21,815 bases of DNA from positions 1 through 21,815 of the forward strand of contig JAGGTG010000071.1 in NCBI GenBank assembly GCA_021163905.1. Direction: 5' to 3'. Below the pieces are notes generated by a model that was given only the letters and a program-made list of their open reading frames with translations, had not been told where the DNA came from and searched no databases. Position 1 is the first letter of the stretch; every line of letters starts with the position of its first letter. The DNA is from Candidatus Aerophobota bacterium. Lineage in GTDB: Bacteria > Aerophobota > Aerophobia > Aerophobales > B3-G15. This document shows positions 1 to 7,186 of the stretch, in pieces. The translations under genes and the position numbers were made by a program.

Positions 1-33
1 CTATTGTACGCAATACCAGATGAAAAGATTTAG
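1..33 (+). CDS. Possible 3' end of an upstream gene
   Basis: Frame 1 reads an open tail of ten residues (LLYAIPDEKI) ending in TAG at 31-33, about 40 bases before the transketolase start. It would fit the last codons of an upstream gene in the same direction. The other two forward frames are also open for a short distance (stops near 23 and 49), so the choice rests only on how protein-like this tail looks. No function can be assigned. Confidence 0.25.
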   Translation, partial: LLYAIPDEKI

Positions 34-74
34 AAATTTTATACGGTAAAACTAAGCTGAGGAGGGTAAATACA

Positions 75-905
75 ATGGATAAACTATATCAGAAGGCAAC
101 AAAATTAAGGAAACTTGTTCTACAGATGATTCATCAAGCAGGGTCAGGACATCCAGGGGGATCACTTTCAGCAGTAGATATTATTACAGTACTTTATTTT
201 TATGAAATGAGGATAGACTCAAAAAATCCAAACTGGGAAAATAGAGATAGATTTGTTCTTTCCAAAGGGCATGCCTGTCCTGCTTTATATGCAGCCCTCG
301 CAGAGAAAGGATTTTTCCCGAAAAAAGATCTTTTCTCTTTAAGGAAGATAAATAGTAGACTTCAGGGACATCCAGATATGCTTACCACCCCGGGTGTTGA
401 GATGAGCACAGGTTCTCTTGGGCAGGGATTCTCCGCAGCAATAGGAATGGCTTTGGCTGGGAAATATATTGGTAAAAATTTTAGAGTATATGTCCTTTTG
501 GGCGATGGAGAACTTGATGAAGGTGAGGTATGGGAAGGTGCTATGTGTGCCAGTCACTATGAATTAGATAATCTTGTGGCAATTATCGATTATAATGGCC
601 TCCAGAGTGATAACTACAATACAAAAACTATGAATTTTGAACCTCTGGTAGAAAAATGGAAAGCTTTTAACTGGTATACATTGGAGATAGATGGTCATAA
701 CATACCACAAATAGTCAATGCTTTTAACCGGGCAAAAAGATTGAAAAGAAAGCCTACGGTAATTGTGGCTCATACTGTCAAAGGTAAAGGTGTTTCCTTC
801 ATGGAAGATAATCCTAAGTGGCATGGAAGTTTAGCCCCAGATGATGAGCAACTAAAAATCGCTCTTGATGAGTTAGATGGAAAGGAGCTGATAACAAATG
901 AATAA
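75..905 (+). CDS. Transketolase, N-terminal (thiamine diphosphate-binding) subunit
   Basis: This is the thiamine diphosphate (TPP)-binding half of a split transketolase, which moves two-carbon ketol units between sugar phosphates in the non-oxidative pentose phosphate pathway. Visible signatures are GSGHPGGS (residues 23-30), SKGHA (63-67) and the TPP/Mg motif GDGELDEGEVWEGA (143-156), followed by an Asn near 174. The length of 276 residues is usual for a stand-alone N-terminal subunit. The start is fixed by a GAGGAGGG ribosome binding site at 59-66, eight bases before the ATG. It overlaps the C-terminal subunit gene by 8 bases, so the two are translated together and should form one enzyme. 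Split transketolases are common in anaerobes and archaea. A specialised role in making a sugar precursor is possible but not shown. Confidence 0.93.
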   Translation: MDKLYQKATKLRKLVLQMIHQAGSGHPGGSLSAVDIITVLYFYEMRIDSKNPNWENRDRFVLSKGHACPALYAALAEKGFFPKKDLFSLRKINSRLQGHPDMLTTPGVEMSTGSLGQGFSAAIGMALAGKYIGKNFRVYVLLGDGELDEGEVWEGAMCASHYELDNLVAIIDYNGLQSDNYNTKTMNFEPLVEKWKAFNWYTLEIDGHNIPQIVNAFNRAKRLKRKPTVIVAHTVKGKGVSFMEDNPKWHGSLAPDDEQLKIALDELDGKELITNE

Positions 906-1911
906 GAAAATGTCTTTAAGAGAGGCTTTTGGTAAGGCGTTAGTGAAAATTGGCAGAAATAGAAAAGATTTTGTTGTTTTTGATGCTGATGTAGCAGGTG
1001 GGACGGGGACTTATCATTTTAGAGATACTTTTCCTGAACGATTCTTTCAGTTTGGAATTGCTGAGCAAAATATGTTTGCTGCAGCAGCAGGGTTTTCTAC
1101 TCTGGGAATAACTCCCATTGTCACTACCTATGCTGTTTTTGCTTCAATGAGGGCTATTGAACAAGTCAGAAACTCTATTGCCTATCCCAAATTGAATGTA
1201 AAAATTGTGGCAAGTCATCCAGGTCTTGACACTGGGCCAGATGGAGCCACTCATCAGGCAGTGGAGGATCTTGCTATTTACCGAGCTATTCCCAATATGG
1301 TAGTAATCTCACCCGCTGATCCTGTTGAGGTAGAAAAGGCAACAGAGGCTATTTTGGATTATCCTGGACCTGTCTATATGAGGACAGGGAGAAGCCCTGT
1401 GCCGATTATATTTGATGAAAATTATAAATTTGAGATTGGCAGAGCAAATACAATTTTAGAAGGAGAGGATGTGAGTCTTTTTGCCACAGGAATTATGCTA
1501 CATAGAGCTCTTGAGGTTGCACAATACTTAAGAAAATACGGAATTTATTGTGAGGTAGTAAATATCTCTACTTTAAAACCTCTTGATAAAGAAACAATTA
1601 TAAGATCGGCCATAAAAACAAAGGCAGTGATAACTATGGAAGATCATAATGTTATTGGAGGATTAGCAGGAGCAATTTCTGAAGTTCTATCGTATTATGA
1701 ACCAACTTTAATGAGAACTATAGGGATAAAAGATTGCTTTGGTGAATCTGGTGAGCCAAATGATCTTGCGAAAAAATATCACCTGGACCGGGATAGTATT
1801 ATCAAAATTGTAGAAGAAACTGTAGCTATTAAAAATAAATTTATGAGAGGAAGAAAATGGAAAGACTTAAAAATAAAGTATCCATCATTACTGGCTCAAG
1901 TAGAGGAATAG
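898..1911 (+). CDS. Transketolase, C-terminal subunit
   Basis: This is the pyrimidine-binding plus C-terminal half of the split transketolase. FGIAEQNM (residues 52-59) carries the conserved glutamate that contacts the thiamine aminopyrimidine in this family. HPGLDTGPDGATHQAVEDLA and the later GRSPVP stretch are also typical of transketolase/DXPS C-terminal halves. At 337 residues it is about 25 residues longer than the usual 300-315. Family-like sequence seems to end near residue 312 (IIKIVEETVAI). The extra tail is basic and is read in a different frame across the first 55 bases of the next gene. It pairs with the N-terminal subunit just upstream. Confidence 0.92.
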   Translation: MNKKMSLREAFGKALVKIGRNRKDFVVFDADVAGGTGTYHFRDTFPERFFQFGIAEQNMFAAAAGFSTLGITPIVTTYAVFASMRAIEQVRNSIAYPKLNVKIVASHPGLDTGPDGATHQAVEDLAIYRAIPNMVVISPADPVEVEKATEAILDYPGPVYMRTGRSPVPIIFDENYKFEIGRANTILEGEDVSLFATGIMLHRALEVAQYLRKYGIYCEVVNISTLKPLDKETIIRSAIKTKAVITMEDHNVIGGLAGAISEVLSYYEPTLMRTIGIKDCFGESGEPNDLAKKYHLDRDSIIKIVEETVAIKNKFMRGRKWKDLKIKYPSLLAQVEE

Positions 1912-2609
1912 GACGTGCAATTGCCTTAAGATTTGCAAGAGAAGGATCCAATATTGTAATAACTTATCATACAAGGGAAGATAAGGCAAAGGAAGTAGTG
2001 GAAGAAATAAAAAATATGGGAAGAAGAGTAATAATGACTCAGGTTGATGTGTCAAGAAGAGAGGATGTCAGAAAAATGGTGAAAAGATCTATAGATGAAT
2101 TCGGGAAAATAGATATTCTGGTTAACAATGCTGGAATTTTACAACAAAAACCATTTGAAGATATAACTGATGAGGATTGGGACAGAATGTTTGAGGTAAA
2201 TATGAAGGGTGTTTTTCTCTGTACTCAGGAGGTTTTACCTTGGATGAAAAGGCAAAGATTCGGAAAAATAATCAACATCTCTTCTGTAGGTGGACAATTT
2301 GGTGGTCCTAAAGCGGTTCATTACTCTGCCACCAAAGCTGGTGTTATCTGTTTTACCAAATCCATTGCCCGGATAGCATCCCCTTTTAATATAAACGTTA
2401 ATGCAATATCTCCCGGACTTATTCTCACCGAGATGTCAGAGAAAGAATTAAATGACCCTAAAAGCAGGGCTAAGATAGATTCTATACTTTTAAAACGAAT
2501 TGGCAAAATAGAGGATGTAGCAGGTGCTGCTGTTTTTCTTGCCTCAGCTGAGTCTGAGTATATTACAGGACAGGTTTTGAATGTAAATGGAGGTTTGTAT
2601 CTTGGCTAA
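1857..2609 (+). CDS. Short-chain dehydrogenase/reductase (FabG-like SDR)
   Basis: This is a classical SDR oxidoreductase of 250 residues using NAD(P)H. It shows the cofactor loop TGSSRGIG (12-19), NNAG (90-93), and the catalytic tetrad Asn115, Ser143, Tyr156 and Lys160 with YSATK spacing. PG near 186-187 and the C-terminal ITGQVLNVNGG are also family marks. The start lies inside the upstream transketolase gene. AGAGG at 1846-1850, six bases before the ATG, and the standard SDR N-terminus MERLKNKVSIITG support it. FabG itself, a sugar dehydrogenase and a polyol dehydrogenase cannot be told apart. There is no acyl-carrier or fatty-acid gene nearby, and the setting with transketolase and a GH57 enzyme favours a sugar or sugar-acid substrate. 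That preference is inference. Confidence 0.9.
   Translation: MERLKNKVSIITGSSRGIGRAIALRFAREGSNIVITYHTREDKAKEVVEEIKNMGRRVIMTQVDVSRREDVRKMVKRSIDEFGKIDILVNNAGILQQKPFEDITDEDWDRMFEVNMKGVFLCTQEVLPWMKRQRFGKIINISSVGGQFGGPKAVHYSATKAGVICFTKSIARIASPFNINVNAISPGLILTEMSEKELNDPKSRAKIDSILLKRIGKIEDVAGAAVFLASAESEYITGQVLNVNGGLYLG
2589..2594 (+). promoter_or_regulatory. Ribosome binding site deciding a TTG start
   Basis: GGAGGT lies seven bases before TTG at 2602, in frame with the ATP-grasp gene. The only upstream in-frame ATG (2587) has no comparable site, since GGAGGT begins within that ATG codon. This favours TTG at 2602. Confidence 0.6.
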
Positions 2610-3831
2610 ATCTCAAAGAACTATTTTAATGCTTGGAGCTGGAATTGAGCAAGTTTATGCCATAAAGTTAGCCAAGAAAAAGGGACTATATGTGATTGCT
2701 GTTGATAAAAATCCCGGAGCTCCTGGATTTAATTTTGCTGATGAGAGCTATCCCATCAGTACAAGGGATATAGATGGATTGAGAAAGTTTATCGGAAAGT
2801 ATAAAAAAAGAAAAATATCCGGGGTTATGACTATGGCATCAGATATACCTTTATCTGTGGCTATTTTAGCAAAAGAGATAGGATCTCCCTCCATTTCTCT
2901 GGAAGTAGCTGAACTTGCCTCTGATAAATTAAAAATGAAAAGACATCTTAAGAAAAAGGGAGTCCCCTTGCCCTGGTTTTGTGAGATAGATAGTTTATCT
3001 CAGTTAGAGAAAAGTGTTAAAGAGAGAGGTTATCCTCTGGTGCTAAAACCTGTGGATAACTCTGGAGCAAGAGGTGTGATAAAACTAACCCCTAAGGTTG
3101 ATTTGGCCTGGGCTTACCATTTCTCCAGGAGCTATTCTCGCTGCGGGAAACTAATTTTAGAGGAGTTTCTGGAGGGACCCCAGATAAGTACCGAAGGTGT
3201 AATGTGGCAGGGTAGGTTTTATATAACCGGCTTTTCTGACAGAAATTACAGTAAGCTGGAAGAGTTTTCTCCTTTTATGGTGGAGGATGGGGGAAGTATC
3301 CCCTCTTCTCTTTCTAAAAAAGAAACAGAGGAGGTAAATACGGTATTTGAGGAAGCAGTAAGGGCTCTTGGAATAGATATTGGTCCCGCCAAAGGAGATA
3401 TGGTGCTGACAAAGGATGGAGCAAAAGTTATAGAGATAGCTGCCCGCTTGAGCGGTGGAAATTTTTGTGATGTTAAAGTTCCCCTTTCCACTGGAGTTGA
3501 CATTGTTGATGTAGTAATGGATATTTCAATAGGTGATCCGCCTGACTTAAAAAAGTTCATCCCCACTAAAAATCTTGGAGTAGCTGAGCGTTTCTTTTTT
3601 CCTCCCGCGGGAAAAATTAAGAGAATAAAGGGATTGGAAAGACTCGCAGATATTGATTGGGTAAAAAAGTTTACTCTTTATTATCGTCCTGGAGATACTC
3701 TTCCTCCTCTGACAGATCATACAGGTAGGGCAGGTTCTGTGGTGACAGTCGGGGAAAATGTAAAACAGGCAATTGAAAGAGCAGAAACTGTAGTGAGAGA
3801 TATTGTAAGGTTTGAGGTAGAGAAACTATAA
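2602..3831 (+). CDS. ATP-grasp superfamily ligase (carbamoyl-phosphate synthase/PurK-like fold)
   Basis: This is an ATP-grasp enzyme of about 409 residues from the TTG start, or 414 from ATG 2587. Such enzymes join a carboxylate to an amine or other nucleophile through an acyl-phosphate. The N-terminus has a Rossmann-like LGAGIEQ (11-17) and an Asp near 35. The central domain has the ATP-binding lysine in LVLKPVDNSGARGV (146-159) with its flexible glycine loop. Metal-binding residues are in the VIEIAARLSGGNF stretch. This resembles the broad family including PurK/PurT, carbamoyl-phosphate synthase domains and peptide or biosynthetic ligases. The substrate cannot be read from sequence. It overlaps the SDR gene by 8 bases, so it belongs to the same operon. 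Confidence 0.8.
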   Translation: MAKSQRTILMLGAGIEQVYAIKLAKKKGLYVIAVDKNPGAPGFNFADESYPISTRDIDGLRKFIGKYKKRKISGVMTMASDIPLSVAILAKEIGSPSISLEVAELASDKLKMKRHLKKKGVPLPWFCEIDSLSQLEKSVKERGYPLVLKPVDNSGARGVIKLTPKVDLAWAYHFSRSYSRCGKLILEEFLEGPQISTEGVMWQGRFYITGFSDRNYSKLEEFSPFMVEDGGSIPSSLSKKETEEVNTVFEEAVRALGIDIGPAKGDMVLTKDGAKVIEIAARLSGGNFCDVKVPLSTGVDIVDVVMDISIGDPPDLKKFIPTKNLGVAERFFFPPAGKIKRIKGLERLADIDWVKKFTLYYRPGDTLPPLTDHTGRAGSVVTVGENVKQAIERAETVVRDIVRFEVEKL

Positions 3832-3847
3832 ATAAAAATAGATAAAG

Positions 3848-5833
3848 ATGTCTAAATTAAACCTTTACACTGTTTTTCATCATAATCTTGCCTTCTCTTC
3901 CATACCTTATGCTCACTATTCTTATATTATAGAGCATATTTATGGTTCCCTTCTGGATATGGTTGAGGAGGGTTTCAAATTAGGACTGGAGTTTACGGGA
4001 TATACTCTGGAGGTGATAAGTAAAGTAAAGCCCGGTTACATAGATAGGCTAAAAAAACTCTGGCAGGACGGTAAATGCGAGATTATTGGTTCCAGTTACT
4101 CTCAGGCAATATTTCCACTTATCCCATATGAGGTAAACAGAAAAAACCTGGTAGTTGGTCTTAAAATATATAAGGATTTACTGGGTATGGTTCCAAGAGT
4201 TGCCTATCTCAATGAACAGGTTTACTCTAAGGCTCTGCCACAGCTTTATAAGGAGGTAGGGTATGAAGCTATAATTTTTGACTGGATGAATGCAAAAAAG
4301 TCCAATAATTTTAAGGAAGAGTTAAGGTACACCCCGGTTAAGGTTATAGGTTCGGGTAATATAAGGATAAATATGATTTGGTCAGATTGTATAGCTTTCC
4401 AGAAGTTCCAAAGATACATATGGGGAGAGTTAGACAAAGAAGAATATATAGATTTTATAAAATCCCACCTATCAGAGAGGAAAATAAGAAATTTTCCACT
4501 TTACACTTCTGATGCGGAAGTTTTTGATTATAAACCGGGAAGTCTGGAATTTAAAAAAGATGGAAAAGATATGAAAAAAATGAGGGATTTATTTTATACG
4601 CTTTCATCTTTTAACTGGATTGAGATTAAAACACCTTCTGAGATTTTACAGGATTTCCCCCCGGAGAAAGCTTTAACTATTCAAACTCCTGATTATCCTG
4701 TGAGATGTAAAAAGCAGGATAAATACAACCTGACAAGATGGGCAGTAACAGGTAGAGATTCTGCAAGGATGAATACCCAGTGTTACAGGCTTTACCATTT
4801 TCTCTCTAAGATTAAAGATATTAATAGCAATGTGGATGAGCTTTATAAAGACCTTTTATTTTTATGGGGGAGTGATTTCAGAACAAATACAACTGATGAA
4901 AAGTATCTGGAGTTTAGAGATAAAATGGGTTATTGTTTGTGCACTGTCAGTGATGTTTTGTCTGAAAAGACCAGTGTAAGTGAAACCAGAAAGAGAAAAT
5001 TGCCCAAATACAGCTTTTACGAGAAAGGGAGAAGAGTTACTCTGGAAACGCAGAATGTAAAGATCTGTTTGCTTAAAAATAAAGGCCTGGCAATAGAAAA
5101 GCTTATTTTTAAAGATGTTTCATTTTTTCCCTTGTTTGGAACAATTTTTCAGGATTATTTTAAAGATGTTAGCCTTGGATCCGATTTTTACACCGGACAT
5201 TTCATAATGGTAACAGAAAGAGGATTCCAGGTTACCGACCTTTCTGCTACCTGCGAGGTGGAAGTGGAGCAGTGCCCGGAGTGCATTATCATAAAAAATA
5301 AGAAAGCAATAAATCTAAAAGATATTTCCTGTATAAAAGAATACAGAATTTATAAGGATAAAGTAAAACTTGTTTACAAGTTTTATGCAAAGGGAATACA
5401 TCCTGTTTCCTTCAGAGTTGGGATACTTACATTGATACCGGAGGCTTTTGATAAAAAGTCTCTTTACTACGCAACTCATAACGGCGGTTGCGATCTGGAG
5501 AAGTTTTACGTAGCTGGATGGAGGATAAGTCAGGATGAACCTGTAAATCATATAGTTACCTCAGGACAATGCTTAGGTAGTACTGAAGGTTTACTTGAGT
5601 TAGGAGATAAGGAGAAAAGGGTTCAAATTTTAACCGATAAAAGCAAGTTCTACTCCGTACCTATGATTCACTATAGAGAAATAGATGAAACTTTCTTTTT
5701 CAGGATTTACAACTCCGTTTGCGAAAGAGATGAACTGGCAGATGTCTTATGGAAAGGATATAGTGAGATAGAATTTGAGATAAAGGCATCGAAGACACCG
5801 CTTGCCCAGGGCAGTCCTGAAATCTTTCTATGA
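3848..5833 (+). CDS. Glycoside hydrolase family 57-like protein
   Basis: This 661-residue protein has an N-terminal half resembling the GH57 (alpha-amylase, 4-alpha-glucanotransferase, branching enzyme) barrel. HHNLAF (11-16) stands where the HQP-type motif 1 is expected. The stretch CEIIGSSYSQAIFPLIP (77-93) matches motif 2. Glu123 in AYLNEQVYS is in the position of the nucleophile, and Asp222 in YTSDAEVF is in that of the acid/base. The C-terminal 280 residues look beta-rich and I do not recognise them. There is no signal peptide, so it should be cytoplasmic and may act on a storage alpha-glucan. It starts 16 bases after the ATP-grasp gene without a strong ribosome binding site. Exact activity is unknown, and motif 1 is divergent enough that another GH57-fold activity is possible. 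Confidence 0.68.
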   Translation: MSKLNLYTVFHHNLAFSSIPYAHYSYIIEHIYGSLLDMVEEGFKLGLEFTGYTLEVISKVKPGYIDRLKKLWQDGKCEIIGSSYSQAIFPLIPYEVNRKNLVVGLKIYKDLLGMVPRVAYLNEQVYSKALPQLYKEVGYEAIIFDWMNAKKSNNFKEELRYTPVKVIGSGNIRINMIWSDCIAFQKFQRYIWGELDKEEYIDFIKSHLSERKIRNFPLYTSDAEVFDYKPGSLEFKKDGKDMKKMRDLFYTLSSFNWIEIKTPSEILQDFPPEKALTIQTPDYPVRCKKQDKYNLTRWAVTGRDSARMNTQCYRLYHFLSKIKDINSNVDELYKDLLFLWGSDFRTNTTDEKYLEFRDKMGYCLCTVSDVLSEKTSVSETRKRKLPKYSFYEKGRRVTLETQNVKICLLKNKGLAIEKLIFKDVSFFPLFGTIFQDYFKDVSLGSDFYTGHFIMVTERGFQVTDLSATCEVEVEQCPECIIIKNKKAINLKDISCIKEYRIYKDKVKLVYKFYAKGIHPVSFRVGILTLIPEAFDKKSLYYATHNGGCDLEKFYVAGWRISQDEPVNHIVTSGQCLGSTEGLLELGDKEKRVQILTDKSKFYSVPMIHYREIDETFFFRIYNSVCERDELADVLWKGYSEIEFEIKASKTPLAQGSPEIFL

Positions 5834-5879
5834 AGAGTTAGGGCAGCGAGTGAGTGTTTTAGAAATAAATGAATAAAAA

Positions 5880-6164
5880 ATGAAAAATAGTTCCATTACC
5901 AAGAAGTCGGCCAGTACTTATATGTTAAAAGCAAGGATTCAACAGCACAGGACAGAGGAAGGGCAATTTACGTTTACAATAGACCTTCCCCTTCAATGTG
6001 GTAGGTGTGGGTGCCGTTTTACAAGCCGGGTACAGGTAGGAGTTAACAACCCTGTTATTTCCTGCCCCTTTTGTTACTCTCGCAACTACCTTATCCTCCA
6101 ATGGCACCTGGAAAAAGGTGTCCTAACCGAGGGTGATATTGCTCGAGTGATTATTCATACTTGA
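5880..6164 (+). CDS. Small zinc-ribbon protein
   Basis: A 94-residue protein of unknown function. Cysteines at 40, 43, 45, 62 and 65 (CGRCGC and CPFC) form a probable treble- or ribbon-type zinc site, where two CxxC knuckles would hold one zinc. The N-terminal 20 residues are rich in Ser, Lys and Thr. The rest has no membrane segment. No convincing ribosome binding site precedes the ATG at 5880, and ATG 5922 is an alternative giving 80 residues. It lies 46 bases after the GH57 gene, and a sigma-28 promoter begins 10 bases after its stop. It is therefore the last gene of the upstream unit, or stands alone. I do not recognise the family. Confidence 0.6.
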   Translation: MKNSSITKKSASTYMLKARIQQHRTEEGQFTFTIDLPLQCGRCGCRFTSRVQVGVNNPVISCPFCYSRNYLILQWHLEKGVLTEGDIARVIIHT

Positions 6165-6173
6165 TTTCATTCT

Positions 6174-6201
6174 TAAAGTTTACCTCATATTAAGCCGATA
6201 A
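6174..6201 (+). promoter_or_regulatory. Sigma-28 (FliA/SigD-type) promoter upstream of the HDOD gene
   Basis: The -35 TAAAGTTT (6174-6181) and -10 GCCGATAA (6194-6201) both match the flagellar sigma factor consensus at every base. The spacer is 12, one base longer than the classical 11 between the octamers. It lies in an intergenic stretch, and the predicted start of transcription is about 80 bases before the HDOD gene. It has the same architecture as the site at 8827-8854. This is a strong sequence match, but promoter activity is inferred. Confidence 0.85.
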
Positions 6202-6290
6202 GATTAATAAGAAGATGTAGAGAACATTGAGATTAAAAGAGAAGCTGTATTGGTAGAGAAGTTATAACTTTGCGATGCAGGATAGATCCA

Positions 6291-7181
6291 ATGAATACAG
6301 AAAAAAATTCTGAAAGAATAAGAAAAACAATTTACAATATTACAAAACTACCCACTCTTCCAGTTATTACAGCACAACTTATGCAACTTCTCTCCAATCC
6401 AAATGCCTCTATACAGAAGTTAACTAATTTAATATCTCAGGATCAATCTCTTACAACAACAGTTCTTAAAGTGGTGAACTCCTCTTACTACGGTTTTCCT
6501 CGCCAGATAGCTACAATTAAACATGCACTTATAATCCTGGGGTTTAATGAGATAAGAAATATAGTTATTACAATTTCTGTTCTAAAAAATTTCTGGAATA
6601 TTCAAAAATCAAGTAAATTTGACCACTTACAATTCTGGAAACACTCTCTTGGCTGTGCAGTGGCAGCAGGAATGCTGGCAAAATTTTTTAGATACCGTGT
6701 ATCAGGTAAAGTATTTATAGGGGGTCTTATTCATGATATAGGTAAAATTGTCCTTGATCAATACCTGCATGACTTGTTTGAACAGGTAATGGACCGGGTT
6801 ATATCTCGAGATATTTCTTTTTATCAGGCAGAAAAAGAGGTTTTAGGTGTAACCCATGCTGAGATAGGAGGATGGCTGGCTAAAAGCTGGAATCTTCCCT
6901 TAGAAATTGAAGAGGCTATTAAATTCCATCATCTTCCCGAGAAAGCTACTGCTAATCCCCCATTTTGTTCGATAGTTCATCTCGCTGATGTTCTTGTCAG
7001 GATGAAATCTATAGGTTCAGCTGGAGATAATAAAATTCCACCCATTGATCCCTCAATATGGGAGCCATTAAGATCTATGAGAGCTGATTTAAATGGATCT
7101 CATATTGAATATTTTACTGGTTTGTTAGAGGAGGAAGTATCCAGAGCGAGACCTCTGTTTGAAATTCTGGGTAATTGGTGA
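6291..7181 (+). CDS. HDOD domain signalling protein
   Basis: This protein of about 296 residues is nearly all HDOD domain, a relative of HD phosphohydrolases used in two-component and motility signalling. The HDOD core runs from TKLPTLP (18-24) through SLTTTVLKVVNSSYYG (53-68) to about 205. Unlike many HDOD proteins it keeps a set of possible metal ligands: His118, His148-Asp149 in LIHDIGK, His189, His213/214 and Asp233. Residual hydrolase activity is therefore conceivable. ATG 6291 is preferred, with CAGGA about 8 bases upstream. TTG 6270 in frame would add 7 residues. It sits behind a sigma-28 promoter and its stop is 5 bases before the HD-GYP start, so the pair is one transcript. No receiver domain is present. 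Confidence 0.85.
   Translation: MNTEKNSERIRKTIYNITKLPTLPVITAQLMQLLSNPNASIQKLTNLISQDQSLTTTVLKVVNSSYYGFPRQIATIKHALIILGFNEIRNIVITISVLKNFWNIQKSSKFDHLQFWKHSLGCAVAAGMLAKFFRYRVSGKVFIGGLIHDIGKIVLDQYLHDLFEQVMDRVISRDISFYQAEKEVLGVTHAEIGGWLAKSWNLPLEIEEAIKFHHLPEKATANPPFCSIVHLADVLVRMKSIGSAGDNKIPPIDPSIWEPLRSMRADLNGSHIEYFTGLLEEEVSRARPLFEILGNW
7177..7181 (+). promoter_or_regulatory. Ribosome binding site overlapping the HDOD stop codon
   Basis: GGTGA overlaps the TGA of the HDOD gene and lies five bases before ATG 7187. This favours that ATG over the upstream in-frame TTG 7175 and indicates translational coupling of the two genes. Confidence 0.55.
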
Positions 7182-7186
7182 GGGGG

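Noticed and set aside
5631..5638. CCGATA-containing strings inside genes (near 5631, 9993, 17612, 19822) as further sigma-28 promoters
   Set aside because: All are inside coding regions and none has TAAA at the right distance upstream.
6098..6120. TGGCACCTGGAAA as a sigma-54 promoter
   Set aside because: The -12 GC element is missing at the required spacing, and the site is within the zinc-ribbon coding region.
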